Below are positions 16,346 to 25,072 of a stretch of 64,000 nt of DNA, piece after piece (the stretch's first letter is position 1; every line of letters begins with the position of its first letter). Source of the stretch: RH-AL1 sp964243435. GTDB taxonomy: Bacteria > Pseudomonadota > Alphaproteobacteria > Rhizobiales > Beijerinckiaceae. The position numbers and the translations under genes were made by a program. The notes beneath the pieces were generated by a model that worked only from the letters and a program-made list of their open reading frames with translations, was not told where the DNA came from and searched no databases. The stretch lies in NCBI GenBank assembly GCA_964243435.1, contig CAXTFM010000002.1:10738-74737 (forward strand), written 5' to 3'.

Positions 16346-18365
16346 CCCGGCCGTGCCGACGTGGGCCCGCCGGCTGCCGGGCGCGATGCGTCGCGCGCTC
16401 GGCCTCGACGCCGCGCTTGTGACGGCCGCCGCGGCCGCCGCAGTCGTCGCGGCCGTCGTCGTCGCCGGCGGCCTCGCCGCCGGGCTTGACAGGCGCCTGT
16501 CCGACGGCTGGTTCCGCCTGAGCCAGGGCGCGCCGAGCGGGCAGATCGTCCTCGTCGACGTGGCGCACGCCGCCCGCGACGGCGGCGACGCGCTCCACCT
16601 GTCGCGCACGCGCCTCGCCGCCCTCCTGCGCATCTGTGCCGCCGCCGGGGTGCGCAGGACGCTCGTCGATCTCAGCCTATCGGGCGCCACCGCCCCGGCG
16701 GTCGATGCGGACTTGGAGTCCGCTCTCGCCGCCCTGTCGCCGACACGGGTCGCGCTCACGGCGTCGGCCGTCGTCGAAAGCGATGCCGGCGGGGCACCCC
16801 GCTGGCGGCGCACCGAGGTTTACGCGCCTCTCGCCCGCCACGCCGAACGGGTCGCATCCGACCTCGCCTTCGACAACGACGGACAGCTCCGCCGCTTCGG
16901 CGTCGAGGGCGCGCGGCTGCCCGCCCTGCTGTCCGGTGCCGACTGGCTGGCCGGCCAAGCCTTGGACAGCCGGTCGCGCCGCATCGATTACGGCATCGAC
17001 GCGGCGCGGCTCCCGATGGTGGACGCCCTCGACCTCCTCGGCGCGGGAGCCGACGTGGGACGCATCGCGGGGCGCAGCGTGGTGATCGCGAGTTCCGCGG
17101 CTGCGCTCGGCGGCGAGATCCGCGTGCCCCGCTTCGGGGCGCTGCGGCGCGCCACCATCACGGCGCTTTCGGCCGAAACGGTGCTGGGCGGTCGTGTCCC
17201 GCGCGCCATCGACGGTCCGCTCGCGGTGCTGGCACTGGCGCTGCTGGCTTCATGCATGACGCTGTGGGCGGCGCGCCTCGGCCCGCTGCTCGGCGCCGCG
17301 GCGGTTTGCGGGGGCGCGCTCTGCGCCATCGGCATCGCCGCGCAATTGCAGATCCGCTCGGGCCTGATCGTGCCCGCCGCGACGCCGGTCGTCGCCCTCC
17401 TTCTCGGCTACGCGGCAGCCCAGCTCGCCCGGCACCCCGCACTGTCCGGCCTGCGCCTCGCCCTACGCGGCCTCGTCGGCGGCGGCGACCTCCGCCTCGC
17501 GCACCCCCTCGAGGGGACCGGGGAAGCCCTCGTCACCTTCGCGCCGGACGGGGCGGTGCTGTCCATGAACGCGGCCGCACGCCAGCTTTTCGCCCGCACG
17601 CCCGGCGGGGACGTGCCCTCGGTGGCGGACCTCATCGGGGCGCAGGCCGACGAACTGCTCTCGGCGACGCGCGCGAGCCGCCCCGGTCGCGTCGTCGCCG
17701 TGATCGACGGGGACGGGCCGGGTCGGCGCCACCTCGATCTTACCGTGTCCGCCATGCAGGCCGAGGCCGGGGACTGGATCGGCGTCGCCTCCATTCGCGA
17801 CGTCACGGACCAGCAGGCGCAGATCGAGGAACTCCGGCGCATGGTCGTCCAGGACCCGCTGACCGGCCTGCTCAACCGCCTCGGCTTCGAGCGCGCCCTC
17901 GCCGACGGCTGCGTGTCGGCGGGCGTTGCGCAGGGCATGGCACCGGCGGGCGACGACATGGCCGTGCTCATGTGCGACCTCGACGGCTTCAAGGGCGTGA
18001 ACGACACGCTGGGGCACCAGGCCGGCGACCTCCTTCTTTGCGAGATCGCCCGGCGGCTGGGTGCGGCGGTGCCACCGGGAACGGTCGTCGCCCGCCTCGG
18101 CGGCGACGAATTCGGCCTGATCCTTCGCGCGACCCACTTGGAACGTGACGACGCGGCCGCACTCGCCGGCACGCTTGCCGCGGCTGTCGCCGCGCCGATC
18201 ACGATCGGCGCCGAGGCCGTCGTCGTGGGCATCAGCGTCGGCATCGCACTGCACCCGAGCCAGGGCTACACGCCTGACGCGCTGGTTCGCGTCGCCGACA
18301 CCGCGATGTACCGCGACAAGCACCGCCGTAACGCGGCGGCGCGACGGCGCGGAGAAGCCGCCTGA
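16338..18365 (+). CDS. CHASE2-PAS-GGDEF diguanylate cyclase
   Basis: A 675-residue protein from ATG 16338, overlapping the flp stop. It has one N-terminal membrane span (about 30-50), then a periplasmic CHASE2 sensor domain (LDRRLSDGWFRLSQG, ILVDVAH, ...). Three consecutive spans follow (about 285-360), then a cytoplasmic PAS domain (LVTFAPDGAVLSMNAAARQLFARTPGG) and a GGDEF domain. The catalytic RLGGDEF is intact at about residues 586-592, so c-di-GMP synthesis is likely. The inhibitory I-site (RxxD five residues upstream) is not present: the position reads VPPG, so product inhibition is probably lost. No EAL domain. The overlap with flp suggests co-expression of a pilin and a c-di-GMP source. 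Confidence 0.92.
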   Translation: MVSPAVPTWARRLPGAMRRALGLDAALVTAAAAAAVVAAVVVAGGLAAGLDRRLSDGWFRLSQGAPSGQIVLVDVAHAARDGGDALHLSRTRLAALLRICAAAGVRRTLVDLSLSGATAPAVDADLESALAALSPTRVALTASAVVESDAGGAPRWRRTEVYAPLARHAERVASDLAFDNDGQLRRFGVEGARLPALLSGADWLAGQALDSRSRRIDYGIDAARLPMVDALDLLGAGADVGRIAGRSVVIASSAAALGGEIRVPRFGALRRATITALSAETVLGGRVPRAIDGPLAVLALALLASCMTLWAARLGPLLGAAAVCGGALCAIGIAAQLQIRSGLIVPAATPVVALLLGYAAAQLARHPALSGLRLALRGLVGGGDLRLAHPLEGTGEALVTFAPDGAVLSMNAAARQLFARTPGGDVPSVADLIGAQADELLSATRASRPGRVVAVIDGDGPGRRHLDLTVSAMQAEAGDWIGVASIRDVTDQQAQIEELRRMVVQDPLTGLLNRLGFERALADGCVSAGVAQGMAPAGDDMAVLMCDLDGFKGVNDTLGHQAGDLLLCEIARRLGAAVPPGTVVARLGGDEFGLILRATHLERDDAAALAGTLAAAVAAPITIGAEAVVVGISVGIALHPSQGYTPDALVRVADTAMYRDKHRRNAAARRRGEAA

Positions 18366-18518
18366 CGAAGGCGGAGCCGGGCGGGACGCCCGGCACTCGC
18401 CGACGGCCACATGCCGAGCGTCGGCGCCGGCTGGATGGGTCGAGCGATGGCATCGGCGGGTGAAACGCGGCACAACACGTCGCGCACGCGCCATCCCGCA
18501 CCGCAGCAGGCAGCCCAG

Positions 18519-19379
18519 ATGCCCTCGACTACGTCCGACTACGTCCTCACCCTGTCCTGCCCCGATCGCGTGGGCCTCGTCCACGCCGTCGCGCAGTTCA
18601 TGGTGGAGCGCGGCTGCAACATCCTGGACAGCGCCCAGTTCTGCGAGGCGGAGACGGGCGTCTTCTTCATGCGGGTCAGCGTCGCGGCGCCGGCCGGCGC
18701 GGCCCATCGGGCGCTTTGCGACGGGTTCGCCCCCGTCGCGGCGCGCTGGGACATGTCCTGGCGCATCCACGACCTCAAGGTGAAACCGCGGCTCCTGCTG
18801 ATGGTGTCGAGGTTCGGCCATTGCCTCAACGACCTCCTGTTCCGCTACGGGAGCGGCACCCTGCCGGTCGAGATTCCCGCGATCGTTTCGAACCACCCCG
18901 ACTTCCGCAAGCTTGCCGCCGCCTACGACGTCCCCTTCCACCACCTGCCCGTGGCGGCCGACACCAAGGCGGCACAGGAGGCGCGGCTCATGGCCCTCGT
19001 CGAGGACGAGCGCGTCGACCTCGTCGTGCTCGCCCGCTACATGCAGGTGCTGTCAAACGAGCTTTGCGCCAAGCTCGACGGCCGCGCGATCAACATCCAC
19101 CACTCGTTCCTGCCAAGCTTCAAGGGCGCCAAGCCCTACCATCAGGCGCATGCGCGCGGGGTGAAGCTCATCGGCGCCACGGCGCACTACGTCACCGGCG
19201 ACCTCGACGAGGGGCCGATCATCGAGCAGGACGTCCAGCGGGCCGACCACTCCCTCGATCCCGACGACCTCGTCGCGATCGGCCGCGACGTCGAAACGGT
19301 GGTGCTGTCGCGCGCCATCAAGTTCCACGTCGAGCACCGGGTCCTCCTCAGCGGACGGCGCACGATCGTGTTCCGATGA
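18519..19379 (+). CDS. purU: Formyltetrahydrofolate deformylase
   Basis: A 286-residue protein from ATG 18519; upstream in-frame ATGs would add a non-conserved tail. The N-terminal ACT domain (YVLTLSCPDRVGLVHAVAQFMVERGCNI) is followed by a formyltransferase-fold catalytic domain with INIHHSFLPSFKGAKPYHQA and IGATAHYVTGDLDEGPIIEQD, including the Asn-His-Asp catalytic set. It hydrolyses 10-formyl-THF to formate and THF. This supplies formate for PurT or balances C1 units. The stop overlaps the downstream hydrolase start (ATGA). All catalytic positions are present. Confidence 0.96.
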   Translation: MPSTTSDYVLTLSCPDRVGLVHAVAQFMVERGCNILDSAQFCEAETGVFFMRVSVAAPAGAAHRALCDGFAPVAARWDMSWRIHDLKVKPRLLLMVSRFGHCLNDLLFRYGSGTLPVEIPAIVSNHPDFRKLAAAYDVPFHHLPVAADTKAAQEARLMALVEDERVDLVVLARYMQVLSNELCAKLDGRAINIHHSFLPSFKGAKPYHQAHARGVKLIGATAHYVTGDLDEGPIIEQDVQRADHSLDPDDLVAIGRDVETVVLSRAIKFHVEHRVLLSGRRTIVFR

Positions 19380-20437
19380 CCTCGGGTTTCGCTCGCCGGC
19401 GGCGCGGGGTTAGATTGCACCGTGCCGCCGGCGTGCTCGCGGCGGTGCTCGCCGTCGCGCCGGCGGCTGGCGCGCCAGACAGCGGGGCAGCGAGCATGAC
19501 GCCGGAAGCCGAGCCGTCTCCACCGTCCCGCGCGAGTACCGCCGGCCGCAGGCCGGAGCGCGCGCGGGACCTCGCCGACTTCGGCGCCGCGGCGCCCTAT
19601 CCGCTGGCGGGGAACATCATCATCCCCGAAACAAACGAACCCTTCTTCGCGCGGGATGCGGACGGCCGCCTGTTCCACGACGCGCCGCGCGGCGGCCGCC
19701 TCTTCGAGCATCCAACCTACGACGACAAACGCTCGCTCGTGGTGGTGCCGCCCCGTTTCGATCCGGCCAAGCCGGCGGCCGTCGTGCTGTTCTTCCACGG
19801 CAACCTCGCCGTCCTGGAGCGCGACGTGGTGCGGCGGCAGCGGGTCGTCGCGCAGGTCGCGGGCTCGCGCCTCAACGCCGTGCTGGTGGCGCCGCAGCTC
19901 GCCGTCGACGCGCTCGATTCCAGCCCCGGCCGCTTCTACGAGCGGGAGTTCCTCGATGGCTACCTCGACGAGGCGGCGCGGCAGCTCGCGGCCCGCGCGG
20001 GCGGGCGCTTCACGGCCGAGGACGCCGGCCGGTGGCCGGTCATCCTCGTCGCCTACAGCGGCGGCTACCTCGCGACGGCCTACTGCCTGCCCGCGCAGAG
20101 CGGCAGCCGTCGCCGCATCCTCGGCGTCGTCCTGCTCGATGCGCTGTTCGGCGAGGAAGCGAAGTTCGCCGCATGGATCGCGCAGGCGCGCGACACGGCG
20201 TTCCTCGTCAGCGCCTTTTCGCCGTCCTCGGCCGGGTTGAACGGCAGGCTCGCCGCCGACCTTGCCGCGCACGGCGTCCCGGTCGCGCCCGTCCTGCCCG
20301 CCGCGATGAAGGCCGGCGCAGTCGTCCTCCGTGCCGCGCCCGGTGCCGAGCACAACGGCTTCGTCACCATGGCCTGGACGCGCGACCCGTTGCAGGACGT
20401 GCTGTCGCGCGTCGACCTCGGTGGCGGGGAACCTTGA
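19376..20437 (+). CDS. Secreted alpha/beta-hydrolase-like protein
   Basis: A 353-residue protein whose ATG overlaps the purU stop. The N-terminus carries a positively charged stretch and a hydrophobic signal-like segment (LHRAAGVLAAVLAVAPAAGA). The mature part has alpha/beta-hydrolase strands: VVLFFHGNLAVLE (oxyanion HGN), VILVAYSGGYLATAYCL (nucleophile-elbow-like YSGGY with Ser) and a late HNGF segment that could supply the His. It looks like a periplasmic or cell-surface esterase or peptidase of unknown substrate. It has no relation to folate metabolism beyond the overlap. Alternative: a non-catalytic hydrolase-fold protein. Confidence 0.75.
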   Translation: MTSGFARRRRGVRLHRAAGVLAAVLAVAPAAGAPDSGAASMTPEAEPSPPSRASTAGRRPERARDLADFGAAAPYPLAGNIIIPETNEPFFARDADGRLFHDAPRGGRLFEHPTYDDKRSLVVVPPRFDPAKPAAVVLFFHGNLAVLERDVVRRQRVVAQVAGSRLNAVLVAPQLAVDALDSSPGRFYEREFLDGYLDEAARQLAARAGGRFTAEDAGRWPVILVAYSGGYLATAYCLPAQSGSRRRILGVVLLDALFGEEAKFAAWIAQARDTAFLVSAFSPSSAGLNGRLAADLAAHGVPVAPVLPAAMKAGAVVLRAAPGAEHNGFVTMAWTRDPLQDVLSRVDLGGGEP

Positions 20438-20486
20438 TCGGGCGGCGGCGGCGCTGAGGTGGGGCGGCGCGATCTCCGGCCGGCCT

Positions 20487-21263
20487 TCAGATCACCCAGT
20501 CCTCGCGCGCCGCCGCTTCCGCGGACAGGTCGCTCTTGATCCTGTCGGACAGGAGCCTGAGCCGCAGGTCGCCGCGCCGCCGCGGGCGCTCGACGTCGAT
20601 CGGCAGCGACGAACGGACCTCGCCGGGCTTGCCGCCGAGCGCGACCACGCGATCGGCGATGTACACGGCCTCCTCGATGTCGTGGGTGACGAACAGCACC
20701 GTGATGCCCTCGTCGCGCCGGATCCTGACGACCTCGTCCTGCAAGGCTTCGCGCGTCGGCGCGTCCAGCGCGCTGAACGGCTCGTCCATCAGCAGCAGTT
20801 CGGGCCGCAGGCACAGCGCGCGGGCAAGGGCGACGCGCTGGCGCTGCCCACCCGAGAGCTGGTGCGGCCAGCGCGCGCCATGGTCGCGCAGGCCGACGCC
20901 GGCCAGGGCGCGCGATGTGCGCTCCCGTCGCTCGGCGGCGGACAGCTTCAGCTTTTCGAGGCCGAACGCGACGTTGGCGGCGACCCGGCGCCAGGGCAGG
21001 AGCCGCGCGTCCTGGAACACCAGCGCCACGGCGCGCTCCGCGTCGCGGCCGGAGCGGATCTCGACCGTGCCCGCGCTCGGGCGCGACAAGCCCATCAGGA
21101 CACGCAGCAGGGTCGACTTGCCCACGCCCGACGAGCCGACGATCGCCAGGAACTCGCCGCGGGCCACGTCGAGGTCGAGGTGACGCAGCACCTCGTTGCG
21201 CGTGCCGTCACGCTCGAAGCTGAGGGCGAGGTCGCGGATCGTGATGAGAAGGTCGGCCGTCAT
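20487..21263 (-). CDS. ABC transporter ATPase, taurine/sulfonate/nitrate type
   Basis: A 258-residue protein with AGGAG upstream of ATG 21263. All nucleotide-binding motifs are present: Walker A GSSGVGKSTLLRVLMG, Q-loop FQDARLLPWRRV, signature LSGGQRQRVALARAL, Walker B ELLLMDEPFSALD, and the switch His in VLFVTHDIEEA. The 'RLLPWR' Q-loop and length are typical of SsuB/TauB/NrtD-like importers. It is the last gene of a three-gene operon: binding protein 22056-23060, permease 21288-22046, ATPase. It energises uptake of a small anionic or aromatic compound; the substrate is not determined. Confidence 0.93.
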   Translation of the reverse strand: MTADLLITIRDLALSFERDGTRNEVLRHLDLDVARGEFLAIVGSSGVGKSTLLRVLMGLSRPSAGTVEIRSGRDAERAVALVFQDARLLPWRRVAANVAFGLEKLKLSAAERRERTSRALAGVGLRDHGARWPHQLSGGQRQRVALARALCLRPELLLMDEPFSALDAPTREALQDEVVRIRRDEGITVLFVTHDIEEAVYIADRVVALGGKPGEVRSSLPIDVERPRRRGDLRLRLLSDRIKSDLSAEAAAREDWVI

Positions 21264-21287
21264 GCCCGGCTCCTCTTGCCCCGTTCC

Positions 21288-22046
21288 TCATGGGCGGTAG
21301 GCCAGGAGCCGGCCCTGGGCAAGGATGAAGAGGGTGTCCATCACGCCGTAAAGGGCCGCGATCGTCAGCATGTAGACGACCACGGTGTCGGTGGCGAGCA
21401 GGCTCGAGGCCTGCGTCATGCGCTGGCCGAGGCCGGGAACGCCGAACAGCTCGGCGGCGACGACGGACATCCAGGCCTGTCCGAGGGCGGTGCGCAGGCC
21501 GACGAGGATGCCCGGCAGCGCCGCCGGCAGCATCACCTTGCGCAGCTTGGCGAGAGGGCCGGTGAAGCCGAAGGCGTCGGCCACCTCGATGAGGTCGCGG
21601 TCGACGGCGCGGATGGCGCCCTGCGTCGCGAAGAACACGATCCAGAAGACGCCGATCGCGATGATGAACACGGCCGCCCCCTGGTCCACGCCGAACCAAA
21701 GGATGGCGAACGGCACCCAGGCGAGACCTGGAATGGGGCGCAGCACGCGCACGACCCAGGCGAGGACGCGCTCGAAGCGGACCGACATGCCCGTGGCGAT
21801 GCCAAGGCCTACGCCGGCGGCGGCGCCGCAGATCAGGCCGAGCAGGTAGTGTTCGAGGCTCATCGCCACCGCGTCGGGCCACAGACCGCTGCCCAGCTCG
21901 CTGAGGAAGGCGGCGGGCACGTCGCTCGGCCGGGGCAGCAGCGCGGACGACACCAGCCCGAGGCTCGGCGCCGCCTGCCACAGCGCGAGGAAGCACGCCA
22001 GCCCGGTCGCCCCGAGAAGATAGGGCAGCGCCGCACCCGCGCGCAT
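21288..22046 (-). CDS. ABC transporter permease, taurine/sulfonate/nitrate type
   Basis: A 252-residue membrane protein with about six spans. It starts at ATG 22046, 9 nt after the binding-protein stop. The EAA-like cytoplasmic loop that contacts the ATPase is seen as LIEVADAFGFTGPLAKLRKVMLPAALPGILVGLRTALGQAW, matching the SsuC/TauC family. The segment ALGQAWMSVVAAELFG is also typical. It works with the flanking binding protein and ATPase. Confidence 0.92.
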   Translation of the reverse strand: MRAGAALPYLLGATGLACFLALWQAAPSLGLVSSALLPRPSDVPAAFLSELGSGLWPDAVAMSLEHYLLGLICGAAAGVGLGIATGMSVRFERVLAWVVRVLRPIPGLAWVPFAILWFGVDQGAAVFIIAIGVFWIVFFATQGAIRAVDRDLIEVADAFGFTGPLAKLRKVMLPAALPGILVGLRTALGQAWMSVVAAELFGVPGLGQRMTQASSLLATDTVVVYMLTIAALYGVMDTLFILAQGRLLAYRP

Positions 22047-22055
22047 CGAAGCGGC

Positions 22056-23060
22056 CTATCTCGCCACCGCCCGCTTGTAGAACCCGTCGTCGAAGAGGCC
22101 GTCGAGCGGGTATTCCTTGTCCAGCGTGCCGAGCCTGACCTGGTAGGCCTGCATCGCACGGGTGGAGGCGACGATCGCATCGGGGTCGACGTTGAACCTC
22201 GAGGCCGGCGAGCGCAGCGCCGACAGGATCAGCTCCCTCGACACCAGGCCCTTGCCGAGCGTCGCCTCGACGGCGGGCACGGCACTGGCGGGGTCGGCCT
22301 GCATGGCGGCATTGGCGCGGTCGATCGCCGCGACGAGCTTCTCAACCTCGCCCGGATGCGCCTTGAGGAAAGCACCCTGGATCGCGACGACGGTCCCCGG
22401 CTGGTCGGGAAACATGTCGCGACCGAGTGCGACCACGGTGATGCGGGGGTCTCGCGCGCGTACGATGGTGACGGCCGGCTCCCGCAGGGTGGCACCGTCC
22501 ACAGCGCCGGCGAGCACCGCCTGCTGCGTTGCGTCGATGCCCATGGTAATGAGGCGCACGTCGCCCGCCGCCACCCTGCTTGCTTCGAACAGCCAATGGT
22601 TGAGCGTGGTGTGCGGCACTGAGCCCGGCGGCTGCGTCGCCAGGCTCGCGGGGCGGCCGTTCGCCGCCGCGAAGGCCTTGAAGGCGTCAGCCGGCGCGAT
22701 CCCCGGCTTGAAGAAGGTTGCCAGCTTGGGACCGGCGACCGTCGTCATCTCCTCGATGGCGGTCGCGGCCACGACCTTGACGTCGATGCCCTTGGAACGC
22801 GCCACCGCGAGGGGTGCGATGCCGGCGACGTAGATTTCGAGCTTACCCGAGGCCAGCGCCTGGATCATGTTGGGGCCGGACTCGAAGGGGATGAAGCGGA
22901 CGTCGAGCCCCGCCTCCTTCAGCCAGCCCTCGCGTTCCGCCACGAACACCTGCGCCGTTCCAAGGACGGGAATGAAGCCGACGCGAACCGGGATGGTCTG
23001 CGCTTGGGCCGGCGCGAGCGAAGCCGCAAGGAAAAGGAGGCCGGGCAGCAGGCGGAACAT
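22056..23060 (-). CDS. ABC transporter periplasmic binding protein (NMT1/TauA/SsuA-like)
   Basis: A 334-residue protein. The start at ATG 23060 gives a clean Sec signal peptide (MFRLLPGLLFLAASLAPAQA, cut before QT). The mature part follows the NMT1/SBP_bac_11 pattern: VRVGFIPVLGTAQVFVAEREGWLKEAGLDV, then FESGPNMIQALASGKLEIYVAGIAPLAVA. This class binds taurine, alkylsulfonates, nitrate, pyrimidine precursors or aromatic acids. It is the first gene of the importer operon. No sulfonate oxygenase gene is linked, so the ligand cannot be inferred from neighbours. Confidence 0.92.
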   Translation of the reverse strand: MFRLLPGLLFLAASLAPAQAQTIPVRVGFIPVLGTAQVFVAEREGWLKEAGLDVRFIPFESGPNMIQALASGKLEIYVAGIAPLAVARSKGIDVKVVAATAIEEMTTVAGPKLATFFKPGIAPADAFKAFAAANGRPASLATQPPGSVPHTTLNHWLFEASRVAAGDVRLITMGIDATQQAVLAGAVDGATLREPAVTIVRARDPRITVVALGRDMFPDQPGTVVAIQGAFLKAHPGEVEKLVAAIDRANAAMQADPASAVPAVEATLGKGLVSRELILSALRSPASRFNVDPDAIVASTRAMQAYQVRLGTLDKEYPLDGLFDDGFYKRAVAR

Positions 23061-23190
23061 GCGCGATCCACGATCGGTGACGATGCGCCTGCCTAGCACA
23101 GCTTCGGCCTATGCGAGACGGCGCGCGCGGGGCTCCGCGAGGAAGGACGGGACGACGCGCGCACGCCGCGAACCTGCTCCGCGCTTGCGA

Positions 23191-23982
23191 TCAGATCGTC
23201 GCCACCGAGCCCCCGTCGACGCGGTAGTTCGCGCCGTTGACGAAGCTCGCCTGCGCCGAGCACAGGAACACCACGACGGCGGCGACCTCCTCCGCCCGTC
23301 CGCGGCGCTGCAACTCCAGCGTCGGCCGTTCCTCCTTGAGGAAGGAGGCGACCGCCTCGTCGAAGCTGGTGCCGTTCTTCTTCGCGCGCTTGTCCATCAT
23401 CGCGTCGGTCATCGGCGTTTCGATGTAGGCCGGGCCGACCGAGTTCACCAGCACGCCCTTCTTGGCGTAGGTCTTGGACAGGCCCTTGGTCAGGCTGCGG
23501 ATGCCGGCCTTGGCCGCGCAATAGGGCAGCTCGTCGGCGTAGGGCTGCTCCGAATCCTCGGAGGCAAACAGCACGACGCGCCCCGACCCGCGCGCGGCCA
23601 TGCCCGGCACGAAGGCGCGCGTCACCCGCACCGTGCCCATCAGCAGGATGTCGAGCGTTTCCTGCCAGCCGGCGTCGTCGATCTCGTGGAACAGGCCGGT
23701 GGCGCCGGTGACGCCGGCGGCGTGGACCAGGCAGTCGACGTGGCCGAGCTTGGCCAGCGCGAAGTCGTGCAGCCTTTGCACGGAGGCCGTATCGGTGACG
23801 TCGACGACGCAGGGATGGACCTCGCCGCGCAGGCCGGCGGCGGCCGCCTCGATCTCGCCGGCATACTGGTCGGCGATGACGACCCGCGCGCCCTCGTCGA
23901 GCAGCATGGAGGCCGTCATCAGCCCCATGCCGGAGTCGGCGCCGGTGACGACGGCCGTCTTGCCCTTGAGTCCGAGATCCAT
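23191..23982 (-). CDS. SDR-family oxidoreductase
   Basis: A 263-residue classical short-chain dehydrogenase with GGAGG 4-8 nt before ATG 23982. Cofactor motif TGADSGMG is near residue 14, the NAG-equivalent is HAAG, and the catalytic Ser region leads into YCAAK with Tyr and Lys. PAYIETPMTD follows and the C-terminus FVNGANYRVDGGSVATI is typical. An Asp following the second strand (IADQ) favours NAD(H). It oxidises or reduces a small alcohol/ketone that cannot be named. It stands alone between the ABC operon and the divergent esterase. Confidence 0.93.
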   Translation of the reverse strand: MDLGLKGKTAVVTGADSGMGLMTASMLLDEGARVVIADQYAGEIEAAAAGLRGEVHPCVVDVTDTASVQRLHDFALAKLGHVDCLVHAAGVTGATGLFHEIDDAGWQETLDILLMGTVRVTRAFVPGMAARGSGRVVLFASEDSEQPYADELPYCAAKAGIRSLTKGLSKTYAKKGVLVNSVGPAYIETPMTDAMMDKRAKKNGTSFDEAVASFLKEERPTLELQRRGRAEEVAAVVVFLCSAQASFVNGANYRVDGGSVATI

Positions 23983-24066
23983 GCTGCCTCCTGCCGGTCG
24001 CGCGGGAGGGAACGACGCCGTTCCCCCTTTCGTTGCCCGCGCACCATCGAGACAGAGGAACGCACC

Positions 24067-24156
24067 ATGCGCGCGACGCGCGAAACACGACGCCTGCGCG
24101 CGGCGCGTGAGGCGCAGCCCTCGCCCGACACCCGGAACGGTCCGCGCGGTGCTTGA
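24067..24156 (+). CDS. Possible 29-residue leader peptide overlapping the esterase start
   Basis: ATG 24067 is preceded by AGAGGAACGCACC, a good ribosome site (GAGGAA about 6 nt upstream). The frame encodes 29 residues, 10 of them Arg or Lys (MRATRETRRLRAAREAQPSP...), and its TGA at 24154-24156 overlaps the GTG start of the esterase at 24149. Ribosomes ending here could reinitiate on the esterase, whose own ribosome site is weak. It may be a coupling peptide or chance. Confidence 0.35.
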   Translation: MRATRETRRLRAAREAQPSPDTRNGPRGA

Positions 24157-25063
24157 CCCGCAGGCCGCGGCGGTGCTCGCCGAACTCGCCGCCCAGGCGA
24201 AGCCGATGCCCTCCGACGACCAGGCTTGGCTGCGCGGCTACCGGGCCGAGTTGGACGAGGTGGTCGCGATGCAGGGCCCGGCGCCGGCGGCCGCCGTGGC
24301 CGACCGCTGGGTCGGCGCGCTGCGGCTGCGGTGCTATCGGTCCGAGGGTTCGGACACGTGGTCGACTGTGCGACCGACCGTGCTCTACATTCACGGCGGC
24401 GGCTTCGTCGCCGGCTCGCTCGACGGCTACGACATCCCCCTGCGCCATCTCGCGCTGCGTTCGGGCTGGCAGGTCGCGGCGGTCGACTACCGGCTTGCGC
24501 CGGAGCACCCCCACCCCGCCGCACAGGAGGACTGCATGGCGGCGCTGCGCGACCTGTTCGCGGGTGGCGCGGCGTGCGCGGACCCGCGGCGCATCGCGGT
24601 TGCCGGCGACAGTGCCGGCGGCGCGCTGGCCGCGCTGACGGCGCACGGCGCCCGCGCGGCGGGGCTTCCGCTGCGCGCGCAGGTGCTGCTTTATCCCAAC
24701 GCGGATTTGCGGGACGCGGCGGATGACGCGTCACGCGCCGAGCACGACGGCAAGGTCGTGCGTCTCGACGAACTCCGCCGCAGCCTCGCCCTCTACGCCG
24801 GGACCGCCGACCGGACCGCGCTGTCGCCCCTGCTGGCCGCCGATCTCGCCGGGCTTTGCCCCGCGCTGGTGGTGACGTGCGAGTGCGACCCGTTGCGCGA
24901 CGAGGGCGAACGTTACGCCGCGCGCCTCCGCCAAGCCGGCGTCGCCGTCGAGGCCGAGCGCCTCGGCGGGATGATCCACAGCGTGCTCCAGCGGGGCGCC
25001 CGCGTCGCTGCCGGCGACGGTCTGATCACCCGCGTCGCAGCGCGCCTGCGGGCGATCACGTGA
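24149..25063 (+). CDS. Alpha/beta hydrolase, hormone-sensitive-lipase (Aes-like) family esterase
   Basis: A 304-residue protein from GTG 24149; the frame is open further upstream, but that part is antisense to the SDR. The HSL signature is complete: oxyanion YIHGGGFVAGS near residue 80, nucleophile elbow AGDSAGGALAAL, acid in CECDPLRDEG, and His in GGMIHSV. Such enzymes hydrolyse short-chain esters in the cytoplasm. The natural substrate is unknown. It is convergent with an SDR at 25073. A small upstream frame overlaps its start and may set translation. Confidence 0.9.
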   Translation: MLDPQAAAVLAELAAQAKPMPSDDQAWLRGYRAELDEVVAMQGPAPAAAVADRWVGALRLRCYRSEGSDTWSTVRPTVLYIHGGGFVAGSLDGYDIPLRHLALRSGWQVAAVDYRLAPEHPHPAAQEDCMAALRDLFAGGAACADPRRIAVAGDSAGGALAALTAHGARAAGLPLRAQVLLYPNADLRDAADDASRAEHDGKVVRLDELRRSLALYAGTADRTALSPLLAADLAGLCPALVVTCECDPLRDEGERYAARLRQAGVAVEAERLGGMIHSVLQRGARVAAGDGLITRVAARLRAIT

Positions 25064-25072
25064 CCCCCGTCG

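Noticed and set aside
18366..18518. Possible folate riboswitch before purU
   Set aside because: I could not draw a structure matching a known THF riboswitch; the gap has no convincing paired elements.
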